A DNA stretch of 25,701 nt from HB2-32-21 sp003448675 (GTDB lineage: Bacteria; Pseudomonadota; Gammaproteobacteria; Pseudomonadales; Porticoccaceae), in contig JBFHDK010000046.1 of the NCBI GenBank assembly GCA_041584755.1, forward strand, positions 1-25,701, in the 5' to 3' direction. Position 1 is the first letter of the stretch; every line of letters begins with the position of its first letter. This document shows, one piece after another, positions 13,115-21,128 of the stretch. The notes below the pieces were generated by a model. The model was not told the DNA's origin and searched no databases. It saw only the letters and a program-made list of their open reading frames with translations. The position numbers were made by a program, and so were the translations under genes.

Positions 13115-13134
13115 CTGCTTTTGGAACCACTCCA
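13106..13134 (-). promoter_or_regulatory. recA promoter (-10 TATAAT, weak -35)
   Basis: On the minus strand a perfect TATAAT (13106-13111) stands 17 bases from TGGAGT (13129-13134), a poor match to TTGACA. The -10 lies inside the LexA box. The predicted start near 13099 would give a leader of about 150 nt. Confidence 0.65.
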
Positions 13135-13255
13135 GTCTGAATATCATGCTGCCGCCAGGCCGGACGATGCTCCGAACAAACACGCAGACGCTATGTTACT
13201 GCTCCCGCCCATGACGTAGAATTCAGCCCTTTACCCGAAGCTCCAAACACCTCGC

Positions 13256-15904
13256 ATGACCGCTGGTTCAAAAGCAGACAACAAGCATACACCCATGATG
13301 CAGCAGTATCTGGGTATTAAGGCTGATTATCCCGATACCCTGCTGTTCTACCGCATGGGGGATTTTTACGAGCTGTTTTTTGATGATGCCAAAAAGGCCG
13401 CGCAACTGCTCGACGTCACTCTGACCTCCCGTGGCAAAACCGCCGGTCAGCCCATTCCCATGGCCGGGGTGCCCTACCACGCGGCGGAATCCTACCTGGC
13501 GCGCCTGGTGCGCATGGGTGAATCGGTGGCTATCTGCGAGCAAGTTGGTGATCCCGCCACCAGCAAGGGACCTGTCAAGCGGGAAGTCGTCAGAGTACTG
13601 ACCCCGGGCACGGTCAGCGATGAGGCGCTGCTGGACGACCGGCAGGACAACCTACTGGTGGCGGCCACCGCCGGTCAGAAGAAAACCCGAACAAGGGCAA
13701 ACGGTAACAATAGTTCAACGGAGTCACCCGCCGAGTCAGACCGCGAGCAGGTCTATGGCCTGGCCTCCCTTGATATCAGTAGCGGTGCTTTTAACGTGCT
13801 GGAAGTGGTCGGCCTCGAAGCGCTACTTGGGGAATTACAGCGCCTGCGCCCAGCGGAGTTGCTCAGCGATGAGCACCTGGAAGGCAGCGGTGTACTGAGT
13901 CAGTTCCAGTGCCTGCGCAGCCAACCGGACTGGCATTTTGACCTGGATGCCGCCCGGCGCAAACTGTGTGAGCAACTGGCAGTCAATGACCTGGCCGGTT
14001 TCGGCTGTGATCACCTGACCCTGGGCCTACAGGCTGCCGGCTGTCTGCTTGCCTACGCCACCGAAACTCAGCGGGGTGCCCTGCCCCATGTGCGCGCTAT
14101 TCGTCACGACGCCAGCGACGAGAGCGTGGTTCTGGACGCCGCCACCCGGCGCAATCTGGAAATCGATACCAGCAGTACCGGCAGCCAGGAGCACAGTCTG
14201 CTGGCGGTGATGGACAACACGTCCACCGCCATGGGCAGCCGTCTGCTGCGCCGCTGGCTGACCCGCCCCCTGCGCGATCTGCAAACACTGCTGGAACGTC
14301 AGCAGAGTATCGCCGAACTCCAGGCCGACTACCGCTTTGAGGCGGTGCGGGAACAGCTCGCGCATATCGGCGATATGGAGCGCATCCTTAGTCGCCTGGC
14401 GCTGGGTTCGGCCCGCCCCCGGGATTTACTGCGCCTACGTGATTCCCTGGCGGCATTACCCACCCTGCAAATCCTGCTCGGGCAGTTGGGCGAGGCACTT
14501 AATCTCCACCTGGCTAAACAGGTTTCCGAATTCCCCCAGCAGCTGGATTTGCTGCAACGGGCGATTGTCGATAACCCACCGGTGGTCATTCGCGATGGTG
14601 GAGTGATTGCCAGCGCCTACGATGAAGAACTGGATAAACTCCGTGCCATCAGCACCAATGCTTCGGACTTTCTTCTGAAGCTGGAAGCCGATGAAAAAGC
14701 CGCCACCGGCATCAGCACCCTCAAGGTGGGCTACAACCGGGTCCATGGCTATTACATCGAGATGAGCAAGGCCCAGGCGAAAGATGCGCCGGAACGTTAC
14801 ATCCGCCGGCAAACCCTGAAAAACGCCGAGCGCTATATCACCCCCGAGCTGAAAAGTTTTGAAGATCAGGCCCTGAGCGCGAAAAGCCGGGCCCTGGCCA
14901 GGGAAAAGGAGCTGTACGACGCCCTGATAGTAGACCTTAACCGCGACCTCCTGCCGCTACAGCACTGCGCCGCCGGTCTGGCCCAGCTTGATGTATTGAG
15001 CAACCTGGCCGAGCGGGCCATAAAGCTGAATTTTTGCCGCCCCGATCTGAACAGTGAACCCGGCATCAACATCAGGGGCGGACGCCACCCAGTGGTCGAA
15101 CAGGTGCAGGCCACGCCATTTGTGCCCAACGACCTGGAACTCGGGGACAGGCGGCGCATGCTGGTAATTACCGGGCCAAACATGGGCGGCAAATCCACTT
15201 ACATGCGACAGAATGCGCTGATAGTGCTGCTCGCCCATACCGGCAGCAGTGTACCCGCAGAGGCAGCCACGATTGGCATGGTGGACCGTATTTTTACCCG
15301 CATTGGGTCCTCCGACGATCTGGCCGGCGGTCGCTCCACTTTTATGGTGGAAATGACCGAAACCGCCAACATCCTTAATAATGCCACCGAGCACAGTCTG
15401 GTGTTATTGGATGAAATCGGACGGGGCACCTCTACTTTCGATGGCCTGTCCCTGGCGCTGGCCTGCGGTGTGCACCTTGCCGAGCGCCTGCAAGCGTTCA
15501 CCCTGTTCGCCACCCACTACTTCGAACTCACTGCGCTGGCCACACAACTACCCAATGTCGCCAACGTTCATTTGAGCGCCGGGGAGTATCAGGACAGAAT
15601 CATCTTCCTGCACGGTGTCGAGGAAGGGCCGGCAAATCAGAGTTATGGTATCCAGGTGGCGAAGCTGGCGGGCATACCTGAAGTCGTCATCAACCGCGCC
15701 CAACAGGAATTATGGGCCCTGGAAAACCAGGCCAGTCAGGGCTCTGGCGCACCCACCGAACCCTGTCAGAATGACCTGTTTACGGCGCCCTCCGAAGACC
15801 ATCCCGTACTGAGCTTGCTGGAACAGTTGGATCCAGATGAGCTCTCGCCCAAAGCCGCACTGGAAGCCTTGTACCAAATCAAAGCGGCACTGGATAAACA
15901 TTAA
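13256..15904 (+). CDS. mutS: DNA mismatch repair protein MutS
   Basis: MutS binds mismatches and small loops and recruits MutL. The protein is 882 residues (E. coli 853). The mismatch-reading F-Y-E motif is F37-Y38-E39 in MGDFYELF. The connector and lever/clamp domains follow (GYNRVHGYYIEMSK, RYITPELKSFE). The ATPase domain has Walker A GPNMGGKST at 640-648, Walker B LLDEIGRGTSTFDG and ATHYFEL. The C-terminal extension past about 815 is the tetramerisation region, ending DELSPKAALEALYQIKAAL. A short low-complexity Ser/Asn/Arg-rich stretch near residues 142-165 is an insertion in the connector domain. The gene is divergent from recA and 195 bases upstream of fdxA. No clear Shine-Dalgarno is visible before the ATG. 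Confidence 0.98.
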   Translation: MTAGSKADNKHTPMMQQYLGIKADYPDTLLFYRMGDFYELFFDDAKKAAQLLDVTLTSRGKTAGQPIPMAGVPYHAAESYLARLVRMGESVAICEQVGDPATSKGPVKREVVRVLTPGTVSDEALLDDRQDNLLVAATAGQKKTRTRANGNNSSTESPAESDREQVYGLASLDISSGAFNVLEVVGLEALLGELQRLRPAELLSDEHLEGSGVLSQFQCLRSQPDWHFDLDAARRKLCEQLAVNDLAGFGCDHLTLGLQAAGCLLAYATETQRGALPHVRAIRHDASDESVVLDAATRRNLEIDTSSTGSQEHSLLAVMDNTSTAMGSRLLRRWLTRPLRDLQTLLERQQSIAELQADYRFEAVREQLAHIGDMERILSRLALGSARPRDLLRLRDSLAALPTLQILLGQLGEALNLHLAKQVSEFPQQLDLLQRAIVDNPPVVIRDGGVIASAYDEELDKLRAISTNASDFLLKLEADEKAATGISTLKVGYNRVHGYYIEMSKAQAKDAPERYIRRQTLKNAERYITPELKSFEDQALSAKSRALAREKELYDALIVDLNRDLLPLQHCAAGLAQLDVLSNLAERAIKLNFCRPDLNSEPGINIRGGRHPVVEQVQATPFVPNDLELGDRRRMLVITGPNMGGKSTYMRQNALIVLLAHTGSSVPAEAATIGMVDRIFTRIGSSDDLAGGRSTFMVEMTETANILNNATEHSLVLLDEIGRGTSTFDGLSLALACGVHLAERLQAFTLFATHYFELTALATQLPNVANVHLSAGEYQDRIIFLHGVEEGPANQSYGIQVAKLAGIPEVVINRAQQELWALENQASQGSGAPTEPCQNDLFTAPSEDHPVLSLLEQLDPDELSPKAALEALYQIKAALDKH

Positions 15905-16021
15905 ACGCCAGCTCTGAAGCCATGGCAGCCGCTGTCCACTTCGACCCAGCATCATGACGGCTGGTAATAACCTTAGTGAAAAGCGCACCAAGCAGGAACC
16001 GCCCTTTTACTCATGTTCGGC

Positions 16022-16027
16022 TATAAT
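16022..16027 (+). promoter_or_regulatory. Likely -10 element of fdxA
   Basis: A perfect TATAAT lies 72 bases before the fdxA ATG, in the mutS-fdxA gap. No good -35 is found at 16-18 bases, so the promoter may need an activator. Downstream in the leader, TCAGACAC is repeated at 16063-16070 and 16076-16083. Confidence 0.45.
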
Positions 16028-16099
16028 GCGCGCCACTTTTTCACATAACACTGACTTGAACGTCAGACACTGACATCAGACACGGTAAGGACCAGGAAC

Positions 16100-16423
16100 A
16101 TGACTTTTATCGTCGGCGAAAATTGTATTAGGTGTAAATACACTGATTGCGTGGAAGTGTGTCCGGTCGACTGTTTTTACGAAGGTCCCAATTTTCTGGT
16201 GATTCACCCCGATGAGTGCATCGACTGCGCACTGTGCGAACCTGAGTGTCCCATCGAAGCAATCTATGCCGAGGACGAGATACCGGAAGGGCAGGAAGTG
16301 TTTCTGGAACTGAACGCGGAACTGGCGGAGGTCTGGCCCAACATCACCATTAAAAAAGATCCGCCCGATGATGCAAAAGCGTGGGAAGGAAAACCGGACA
16401 AATTGGCCCTGCTGGAACGCTAG
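16100..16423 (+). CDS. fdxA: Seven-iron ferredoxin [3Fe-4S][4Fe-4S]
   Basis: This 107-residue low-potential electron carrier is of the Azotobacter FdI/Pseudomonas FdxA type. The N terminus holds TFIVGENCIRCKYTDCVEVCPVDCF, with the C-x7-C-x3-CP pattern giving the [3Fe-4S] ligands plus one for the other cluster. HPDECIDCALCEPECPIEAI then supplies the classical C-x2-C-x2-C-x3-CP [4Fe-4S] motif. The length and the C-terminal WPNITIKKDPP are family-typical. AAGGA lies upstream of the ATG. The mutS-fdxA-rpoS neighbourhood is the same as in Pseudomonas aeruginosa. It is convergent with rpoS, with only 28 bases between stops and no obvious terminator there. Confidence 0.95.
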   Translation: MTFIVGENCIRCKYTDCVEVCPVDCFYEGPNFLVIHPDECIDCALCEPECPIEAIYAEDEIPEGQEVFLELNAELAEVWPNITIKKDPPDDAKAWEGKPDKLALLER

Positions 16424-16451
16424 AACCTGCCGCGCGCATTAAATGACAGCC

Positions 16452-17357
16452 TCATTCACCGAACAGTAACTCGCCGTCAATACCCCTTTTCGTCAGGGAA
16501 TCCCGTAACTGAGCCAGCGCTTCCAGCTGGATCTGTCTGACCCGTTCGCGGGTCAGACCAACGGCTTTACCCACCTCTTCGAGGGTCGCTGTTTCGTGAC
16601 CACGCAAACCAAAACGCCGAGCCAGGACATCCTGCTGTTTAGCGGTAAGTTTGTTTAGCAGCTGTTCCAGCGCACTACTCATATCGTCTCCCTCCGCCAC
16701 CGCCTCCGGCGTTTCGCCTTCGAGGTCGACAAGAGAATCGACCAAAGCGCGACCGTCCTCACCCATCGCGTGGTCTATCGACCCCACCCGCTCACTGAGC
16801 CGAATCATTTTGCGTACTTCCGCCGGATCTTTTTCCATGTATCCCGCAACTTCCACCGGCGTTGGCTGATGATCCAGTTGCTGGGAGAGCGTACGCGTTG
16901 CCCGCTGATATTTGTTTAGCTCTTTTACCACATGAACCGGCAAGCGAATCGTACGTGCCTGGTTCATCAAATAGCGCTCGATATTCTGACGAATCCACCA
17001 GGTAGCGTAGGTTGAAAAGCGAAAACCCAGATCCGGATTAAACTTTTCGACGGCCCGCATCAGGCCCAGATTGCCCTCCTCAATCAGGTCAAGCAGAGCA
17101 ATACCACGATTGACATAGCGGCGTGCAATTTTGACCACCAGACGCAAATTGCTCTCAATCATGCGCTGGCGTGACGCCTGGTCACCCTCGCGGGCACGGC
17201 TGGCGTAGTGAACCTCTTCCTGAGCCGACAACAGGGGCGTATAGCCGATTTCCTTCAAATACAGGCTGGCGGCATCGAAATCTCGGTCCATCCCGCCCTT
17301 CCCGGCGGTCTCCCGTCCGGATTTATACGTCCCTCTGGCGCCTATATCCCGTGACAT
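16452..17357 (-). CDS. rpoS: RNA polymerase sigma factor RpoS (short N terminus)
   Basis: This sigma-70 group 2 factor is used in stationary phase and stress. The 301 residues comprise region 1.2 (ASLYLKEIGYTPLLSAQEEV), region 2 (MIESNLRLVVKIARRYVNRG to RFSTYATWWIRQNIE), region 3 (TIRLPVHVVKELN) and region 4 (LEEVGKAVGLTRERVRQIQ). AGGAGG at 17362-17367 sits 4 bases before the ATG at 17357. A longer open frame reaches 17438 but has no ribosome site. E. coli and Pseudomonas RpoS are about 330-334 residues; the shortage is all in the N-terminal region ahead of 1.2, here only some 34 residues. Assignment to RpoS over RpoD/RpoH rests on region 2-3 sequence and the nlpD neighbour, which in E. coli also carries the main rpoS promoter. 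Confidence 0.95.
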   Translation of the reverse strand: MSRDIGARGTYKSGRETAGKGGMDRDFDAASLYLKEIGYTPLLSAQEEVHYASRAREGDQASRQRMIESNLRLVVKIARRYVNRGIALLDLIEEGNLGLMRAVEKFNPDLGFRFSTYATWWIRQNIERYLMNQARTIRLPVHVVKELNKYQRATRTLSQQLDHQPTPVEVAGYMEKDPAEVRKMIRLSERVGSIDHAMGEDGRALVDSLVDLEGETPEAVAEGDDMSSALEQLLNKLTAKQQDVLARRFGLRGHETATLEEVGKAVGLTRERVRQIQLEALAQLRDSLTKRGIDGELLFGE

Positions 17358-17361
17358 AGTG

Positions 17362-17367
17362 CCTCCT
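17362..17367 (-). promoter_or_regulatory. Shine-Dalgarno of rpoS
   Basis: A perfect AGGAGG on the minus strand, 4 bases from the ATG at 17357. It makes this ATG the start rather than the in-frame codon at 17438. Confidence 0.88.
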
Positions 17368-17538
17368 GTTACTGCGATTTTTATCTGTCTGATCACGCAG
17401 CGGACAATCAAATTGCCACCATATTCCCACTTCCGCAAGCGTTATTTTCGCTGACAAAAACAGAAAATATATGAAAAGTGGTTTTTATCCCCCTGTTTTT
17501 TATTGCTTTTTTAAAATTACGATGCTGGAAATAATTTT

Positions 17539-18357
17539 CTAAAGTCTGGGCAAAAGGCGGGTGGGGTCGATCGGCCTGCCGTTTTTCCTCAATTCAAAAT
17601 AGAGTCGACCTCGATTATCGGGATCGCCACCGATACTACCAATCTTGTCGCCAGCTCTTATCCGCTGCCCTTCTTTAACGACAATCGTTTTGTTATGCGC
17701 ATAAGCGCTGAGGTAGATGCCACTGTGCTTGATAATAATCAGCTTGCCATAGCCCCGGAGACCGCTACCTGCGTAAGCGACAACGCCATCAGCGGCGGCC
17801 TGGACATCCCGGCCTGGCAAAGCCTGGATATTAATACCCTTGAATACCCTGCCCCTGTCGTAATGACGGGAAACAGCGCCCTTGGCAGGCCATTGCCAAC
17901 GCAGCTTTCCACCTGCTGGTTTTATCGCGGTGGAAGCAGTGGCAGTCTTACTTACGGTCCCTGTCTCCGGCGCGCTTCGCTTCGGAGCGGACCGGCTTTC
18001 GTTGATCACCGAAGCCCGTGCCGGTTCCACAGGCTTGTTCACCGAGGTAGTTGGGGCGCTACGCGGTTTGACCACCACTGAGGTATCCAGCGCCAGCCGC
18101 TGACCAGGAAACAGACGGTAGGGCTGCGTCAGTCCGTTGCTTCGGGCCAGTGCATCCATATCCTTCTCGTAGCGCCAGGCAATGGAAAACAGTGTATCGC
18201 CAGGCGCTACCACATGATGGTTAAGCTTTTCACTGGGCGGTTGAGCACGGCTACTGATCGGAGCGGGGTTAGAGGCACAGGCCGCCAAATAAAGCGTCAG
18301 CAGCAGGAGCAAACCCAGGCGTTTATCACACCCCTTATTGGCCACACTAACTTTCAT
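17539..18357 (-). CDS. nlpD: NlpD-like lipoprotein, LysM plus degenerate LytM
   Basis: This 272-residue outer-membrane lipoprotein is of the NlpD type, which activates cell-wall amidases during division. The signal sequence ends in the lipobox L24-A-A-C27. A LysM peptidoglycan-binding domain covers about 47-91 (VVAPGDTLFSIAWRY ... FPGQRL). A Ser/Ala/Pro/Lys-rich linker runs to about 150, then a LytM domain covers 153-272. In that domain the metal-binding H-x3-D is absent (RVFKGINIQ), as in NlpD and EnvC, so it should activate rather than cut. It lies 181 bases upstream of rpoS. The AT-rich gap between them (17358-17538) has no gene and probably belongs to the rpoS leader and promoter region. 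Confidence 0.93.
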   Translation of the reverse strand: MKVSVANKGCDKRLGLLLLLTLYLAACASNPAPISSRAQPPSEKLNHHVVAPGDTLFSIAWRYEKDMDALARSNGLTQPYRLFPGQRLALDTSVVVKPRSAPTTSVNKPVEPARASVINESRSAPKRSAPETGTVSKTATASTAIKPAGGKLRWQWPAKGAVSRHYDRGRVFKGINIQALPGRDVQAAADGVVAYAGSGLRGYGKLIIIKHSGIYLSAYAHNKTIVVKEGQRIRAGDKIGSIGGDPDNRGRLYFELRKNGRPIDPTRLLPRL

Positions 18358-18381
18358 AACTCACCCAGCCCGGAGCGGGGG

Positions 18382-19335
18382 TTAAAGCCGCTCCCGCCGG
18401 ACCCCACCACTAAGATATTCAAGCATCAGAACCAGAGTCAAACCCAGAACCATCACACCCAGCACCGCCAGGCACCGAGAGTCGCCGACCGCCTGGGCAT
18501 AGTCAGCAGGCAGATACAATTGCAGTCGCGCGGCGCCCCCACTCCCGCTGGCCTCGCTTTGTACCAACTGACGCCAGGGCCACACCACCGCCAGGGAGCC
18601 GGCTAGAAAACCGGTCAATGTCGCCAGCGTGGCGCTATGATAATTGCGCAGAAGCCATGACAGTAAGCGAGAGAAGCTCAACAGCCCGACCAGGCATCCC
18701 GCAGCGAAGGTCATCAGTACCGCTAGCCGGACCTCGACCACGGCTTCAAGAATTACCGGATACACCCCCAGCAACAGCAGGATAAAACTGCCAGAAACAC
18801 CAGGCAGAATCATCGCGCAGATGGCCAGCATGCCCGAAGCAAAAATATATAACGGCTGCGGCCCCTGTTCGGACAATAGCTGGGTCTGGGGCGTAAAGGC
18901 GCTGGCCACCACCAGTGCCGCCCCTGCAAAAAGCAGCAGCCAGCAAATCAAACCCCGTGTTTTGATCTGTCGCCAGATAAATATGATTGAGGCGCCAATC
19001 AGGCCAAAAAAGAAGCCCCAGACCAGCAGGGGATGATGGGCCAGCATATAGGTCAGCAGGCGTGCGAACGTAGCGATACTGAGCAGGATGCCGCTAAACA
19101 GCACCAATAGAAAACCCCCATCGATATGTTGCCAGAATGCTTTAAAACGTCTTTCCAACAGTAGTCTTGCCGCCGTCAGATCAAACGACCCGATGGCCGC
19201 TAGCAGCCGTTCATAGATACCCGAAATAAAGGCGATAGTGCCGCCGGAAACACCGGGAACCACGTCGGCGGCGCCCATGGCGACGCCGGTCGAGAACAGA
19301 GCGAGATAGTGACGCAGGTTTACCAAGGCGGGCAC
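18382..19335 (-). CDS. DUF368 membrane protein, predicted undecaprenyl-phosphate translocase
   Basis: This 317-residue polytopic membrane protein belongs to the DUF368 family. Members studied in other bacteria (PopT) help return undecaprenyl phosphate across the inner membrane for reuse in envelope synthesis. Two related motifs, DVVPGVSGGT near 24-33 and ILPGVSGSF near 175-183, mark the internal repeat of the fold, and about eight to ten hydrophobic segments are seen. The gene is 11 bases downstream of pcm and 24 upstream of nlpD on the same strand, so probably cotranscribed. The start is a GTG at 19335; a TTG three codons later has AGGTG 6 bases before it and is a real alternative. The substrate role is from the family, not shown by this sequence. 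Confidence 0.9.
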   Translation of the reverse strand: MPALVNLRHYLALFSTGVAMGAADVVPGVSGGTIAFISGIYERLLAAIGSFDLTAARLLLERRFKAFWQHIDGGFLLVLFSGILLSIATFARLLTYMLAHHPLLVWGFFFGLIGASIIFIWRQIKTRGLICWLLLFAGAALVVASAFTPQTQLLSEQGPQPLYIFASGMLAICAMILPGVSGSFILLLLGVYPVILEAVVEVRLAVLMTFAAGCLVGLLSFSRLLSWLLRNYHSATLATLTGFLAGSLAVVWPWRQLVQSEASGSGGAARLQLYLPADYAQAVGDSRCLAVLGVMVLGLTLVLMLEYLSGGVRRERL

Positions 19336-19346
19336 CTGCCGGACGG

Positions 19347-20030
19347 TCAGCGAGCCAGGCCACTCAAAAGAGGCACAAAACGCACTTTTTCCACCACCTC
19401 TTCTTCGTAATTCTGGCTGTCGCCGACACGGGTGATAACCCGCAACTCCTGGCTGTCATCACCACCCACGGGTATCACCAGAATACCGTTGGGCGCCAGT
19501 TGATAAAGGAGTTCGTCGGGGATATGTTCAGGAGCCGCGGTACTGATAATCCCGTCGTAGGGGGCATGCTGTGGCCAACCCACACCGCCATCGGAATAGG
19601 CGCAGGTAATGTTGCGCAGGTCGAGGCGACGAAACCGCTCCCTGGCCTTGACCAGCAGTGGCTTGATTCGCTCGACTGTATAGACCTGATCGACCAACTG
19701 AGCCAGCACCGCCGCCTGGTAACCGGAGCCCGTGCCCACTTCCAGCACCTTTTTCAGAGGCCCGTGGGATAACAACAATTCGGTCATCAAAGCGACAATA
19801 TAGGGCTGGGAAATCGTCTGGGCGTGACCGATGGGCAGGGCGGTATCTTCGTAGGCGCGATGAGCCAGTGCTTCATCAAGAAACAGATGGCGCGGCGTGG
19901 CGCGCATGACATCGAGCACTTTCTGATTTTTTATGCCGTTGTCTTTGAGTCGCTGAATCAAGCGTTCACGGGTGCGCCGGGAGGTCATTCCCACCCCATC
20001 AAGGTCTACCAAACTCGCTTCTCCCCTCAT
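19347..20030 (-). CDS. pcm: Protein-L-isoaspartate O-methyltransferase
   Basis: The enzyme uses S-adenosylmethionine to methylate isoaspartyl residues in aged proteins, starting their repair. SAM-binding motif VLEVGTGSGYQAAVLAQL lies at about 95-112, after AYEDTALPIGHAQTISQPYIVA, the family's substrate-site segment; it ends with VRFVPLLSG. I place the start at the ATG at 20030 (227 residues). LDGVGMTSRRTRERLIQRL looks like the family N terminus, so starts after it are unlikely, but a TTG at 20045 or a TTG near 20012 with AGGGGAG upstream cannot be excluded. It lies directly after truD: surE, which usually sits between them, is missing. Confidence 0.95.
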   Translation of the reverse strand: MRGEASLVDLDGVGMTSRRTRERLIQRLKDNGIKNQKVLDVMRATPRHLFLDEALAHRAYEDTALPIGHAQTISQPYIVALMTELLLSHGPLKKVLEVGTGSGYQAAVLAQLVDQVYTVERIKPLLVKARERFRRLDLRNITCAYSDGGVGWPQHAPYDGIISTAAPEHIPDELLYQLAPNGILVIPVGGDDSQELRVITRVGDSQNYEEEVVEKVRFVPLLSGLAR

Positions 20031-20057
20031 CAAAATACGGCGCAAACAGGAGCTGAA

Positions 20058-21128
20058 CTATAACATAGGGTCATCGTGCGGCCCACGCGTGAAAACCAGC
20101 TCCCGCAGTACCGCCGTGGCGTAAGCGCCAGGCGGTAAAGTAAAGTTCAACTGGATATCGGCACCCTGCCAATGCCAGGTAAAAGCATCCGGGTTTAGCA
20201 CCAGTGGTCGACGTTCCTGTTTGAGGCCTCGGTGTTCAAGGGCGTGACACCAGACTTCATAGGGCGCCAGAATTTCCCGCTCCCACTGCTGTAGCACGGG
20301 ATTGATGGGTGGCCTGCCTCGACCCCAAAGGGGGCCGGTGGCGGTCCGTTCGTCCTGACCCGGCGTCCGCCAGCTGCCATCACGGACCCGAGCCGACAAT
20401 ACCATGTTGAACAAATGGGATCGGGCCGCGGAAAGATACAGGCCTTCCTTTCCACCTCTACCGCGCCCCTTTCCACCAGCTCTGCCCTCACGGCCATTTC
20501 GAGCACGACTTCGCACCAGCAAACGATTCGCTTCCCTCAGATTGGCGCCCTGCCTGCCGAAACGTTGCTCACCGAAATAGTTGGGCACACCCTGATCCCT
20601 GATGATTGCCAACCGCTCTTGAAAAGCCTGATACGGGACATTCAACTGCCGCAATGTAATGACAAAGTCGTTACCCTGGTGAGCGCCCCGGCGCAATTTA
20701 CGCCGATGTCGTGACCAGGCGAGCAACTGGCAATCCGGCAGCAAGGTTTTGCCCGCCGCCCACTGAGTGGCCAGTTGATCCGCGTTTTGACCGAGCACCC
20801 GGACACTGAACCACTGACTGGTGAGCGCCCTTCTATCCTTGAGTCCGCAGTAACCCACATCCCGAGGCTCCACGCCCAGCAGCCCCGCCAGCCCTTCGGC
20901 CACCCAGGCTGTATTCTGGTTACGTTTGCGAATGTGAAGGTAGAGGTGATCACCCTCACCGGACAGTTGGTCGTCGAAGCGTTCATGAACGACAAAGTCC
21001 TCGGGCTGAAAACGTATCATCGCCTGACCAAGCGGCGCGCCCCAACTATGACTATAGTCAAGGCTCAGCGAGGCTTCATCGATGGTAGTCGACAAGATAA
21101 AGTACGTCCAAAACCGTCCGCGTGGCAT
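20058..21128 (-). CDS. truD: tRNA pseudouridine(13) synthase TruD
   Basis: TruD isomerises U13 of tRNA-Glu to pseudouridine. The catalytic Asp is D98 in GYCGLKDRRALTSQW. Other family segments are RHRRKLRRGAHQGNDF, GVPNYFGEQRFGRQGANL and LYLSAARSHLFN. A Gly/Arg-rich stretch at residues about 206-229 (RSRARNGREGRAGGKGRGRG and following) sits just before LYLSAARS and is longer and more basic than I would expect. The first ATG at 21128 makes it overlap the upstream gene by 53 bases. A TTG at 21095 would shorten that, and homologues begin near residue 20, so the start is uncertain. TruD has 356 residues as given; E. coli TruD is about 349. Confidence 0.95.
   Translation of the reverse strand: MPRGRFWTYFILSTTIDEASLSLDYSHSWGAPLGQAMIRFQPEDFVVHERFDDQLSGEGDHLYLHIRKRNQNTAWVAEGLAGLLGVEPRDVGYCGLKDRRALTSQWFSVRVLGQNADQLATQWAAGKTLLPDCQLLAWSRHRRKLRRGAHQGNDFVITLRQLNVPYQAFQERLAIIRDQGVPNYFGEQRFGRQGANLREANRLLVRSRARNGREGRAGGKGRGRGGKEGLYLSAARSHLFNMVLSARVRDGSWRTPGQDERTATGPLWGRGRPPINPVLQQWEREILAPYEVWCHALEHRGLKQERRPLVLNPDAFTWHWQGADIQLNFTLPPGAYATAVLRELVFTRGPHDDPML

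Noticed and set aside
17358..17438. 27-residue N-terminal extension of rpoS
   Set aside because: No ribosome site precedes it, whereas a perfect AGGAGG stands 4 bases before the inner ATG.
20442..20513. Gly/Arg-rich TruD segment as a frameshift or a separate gene
   Set aside because: The frame is open and matches TruD on both sides, so it is an insert in one protein, not a break.
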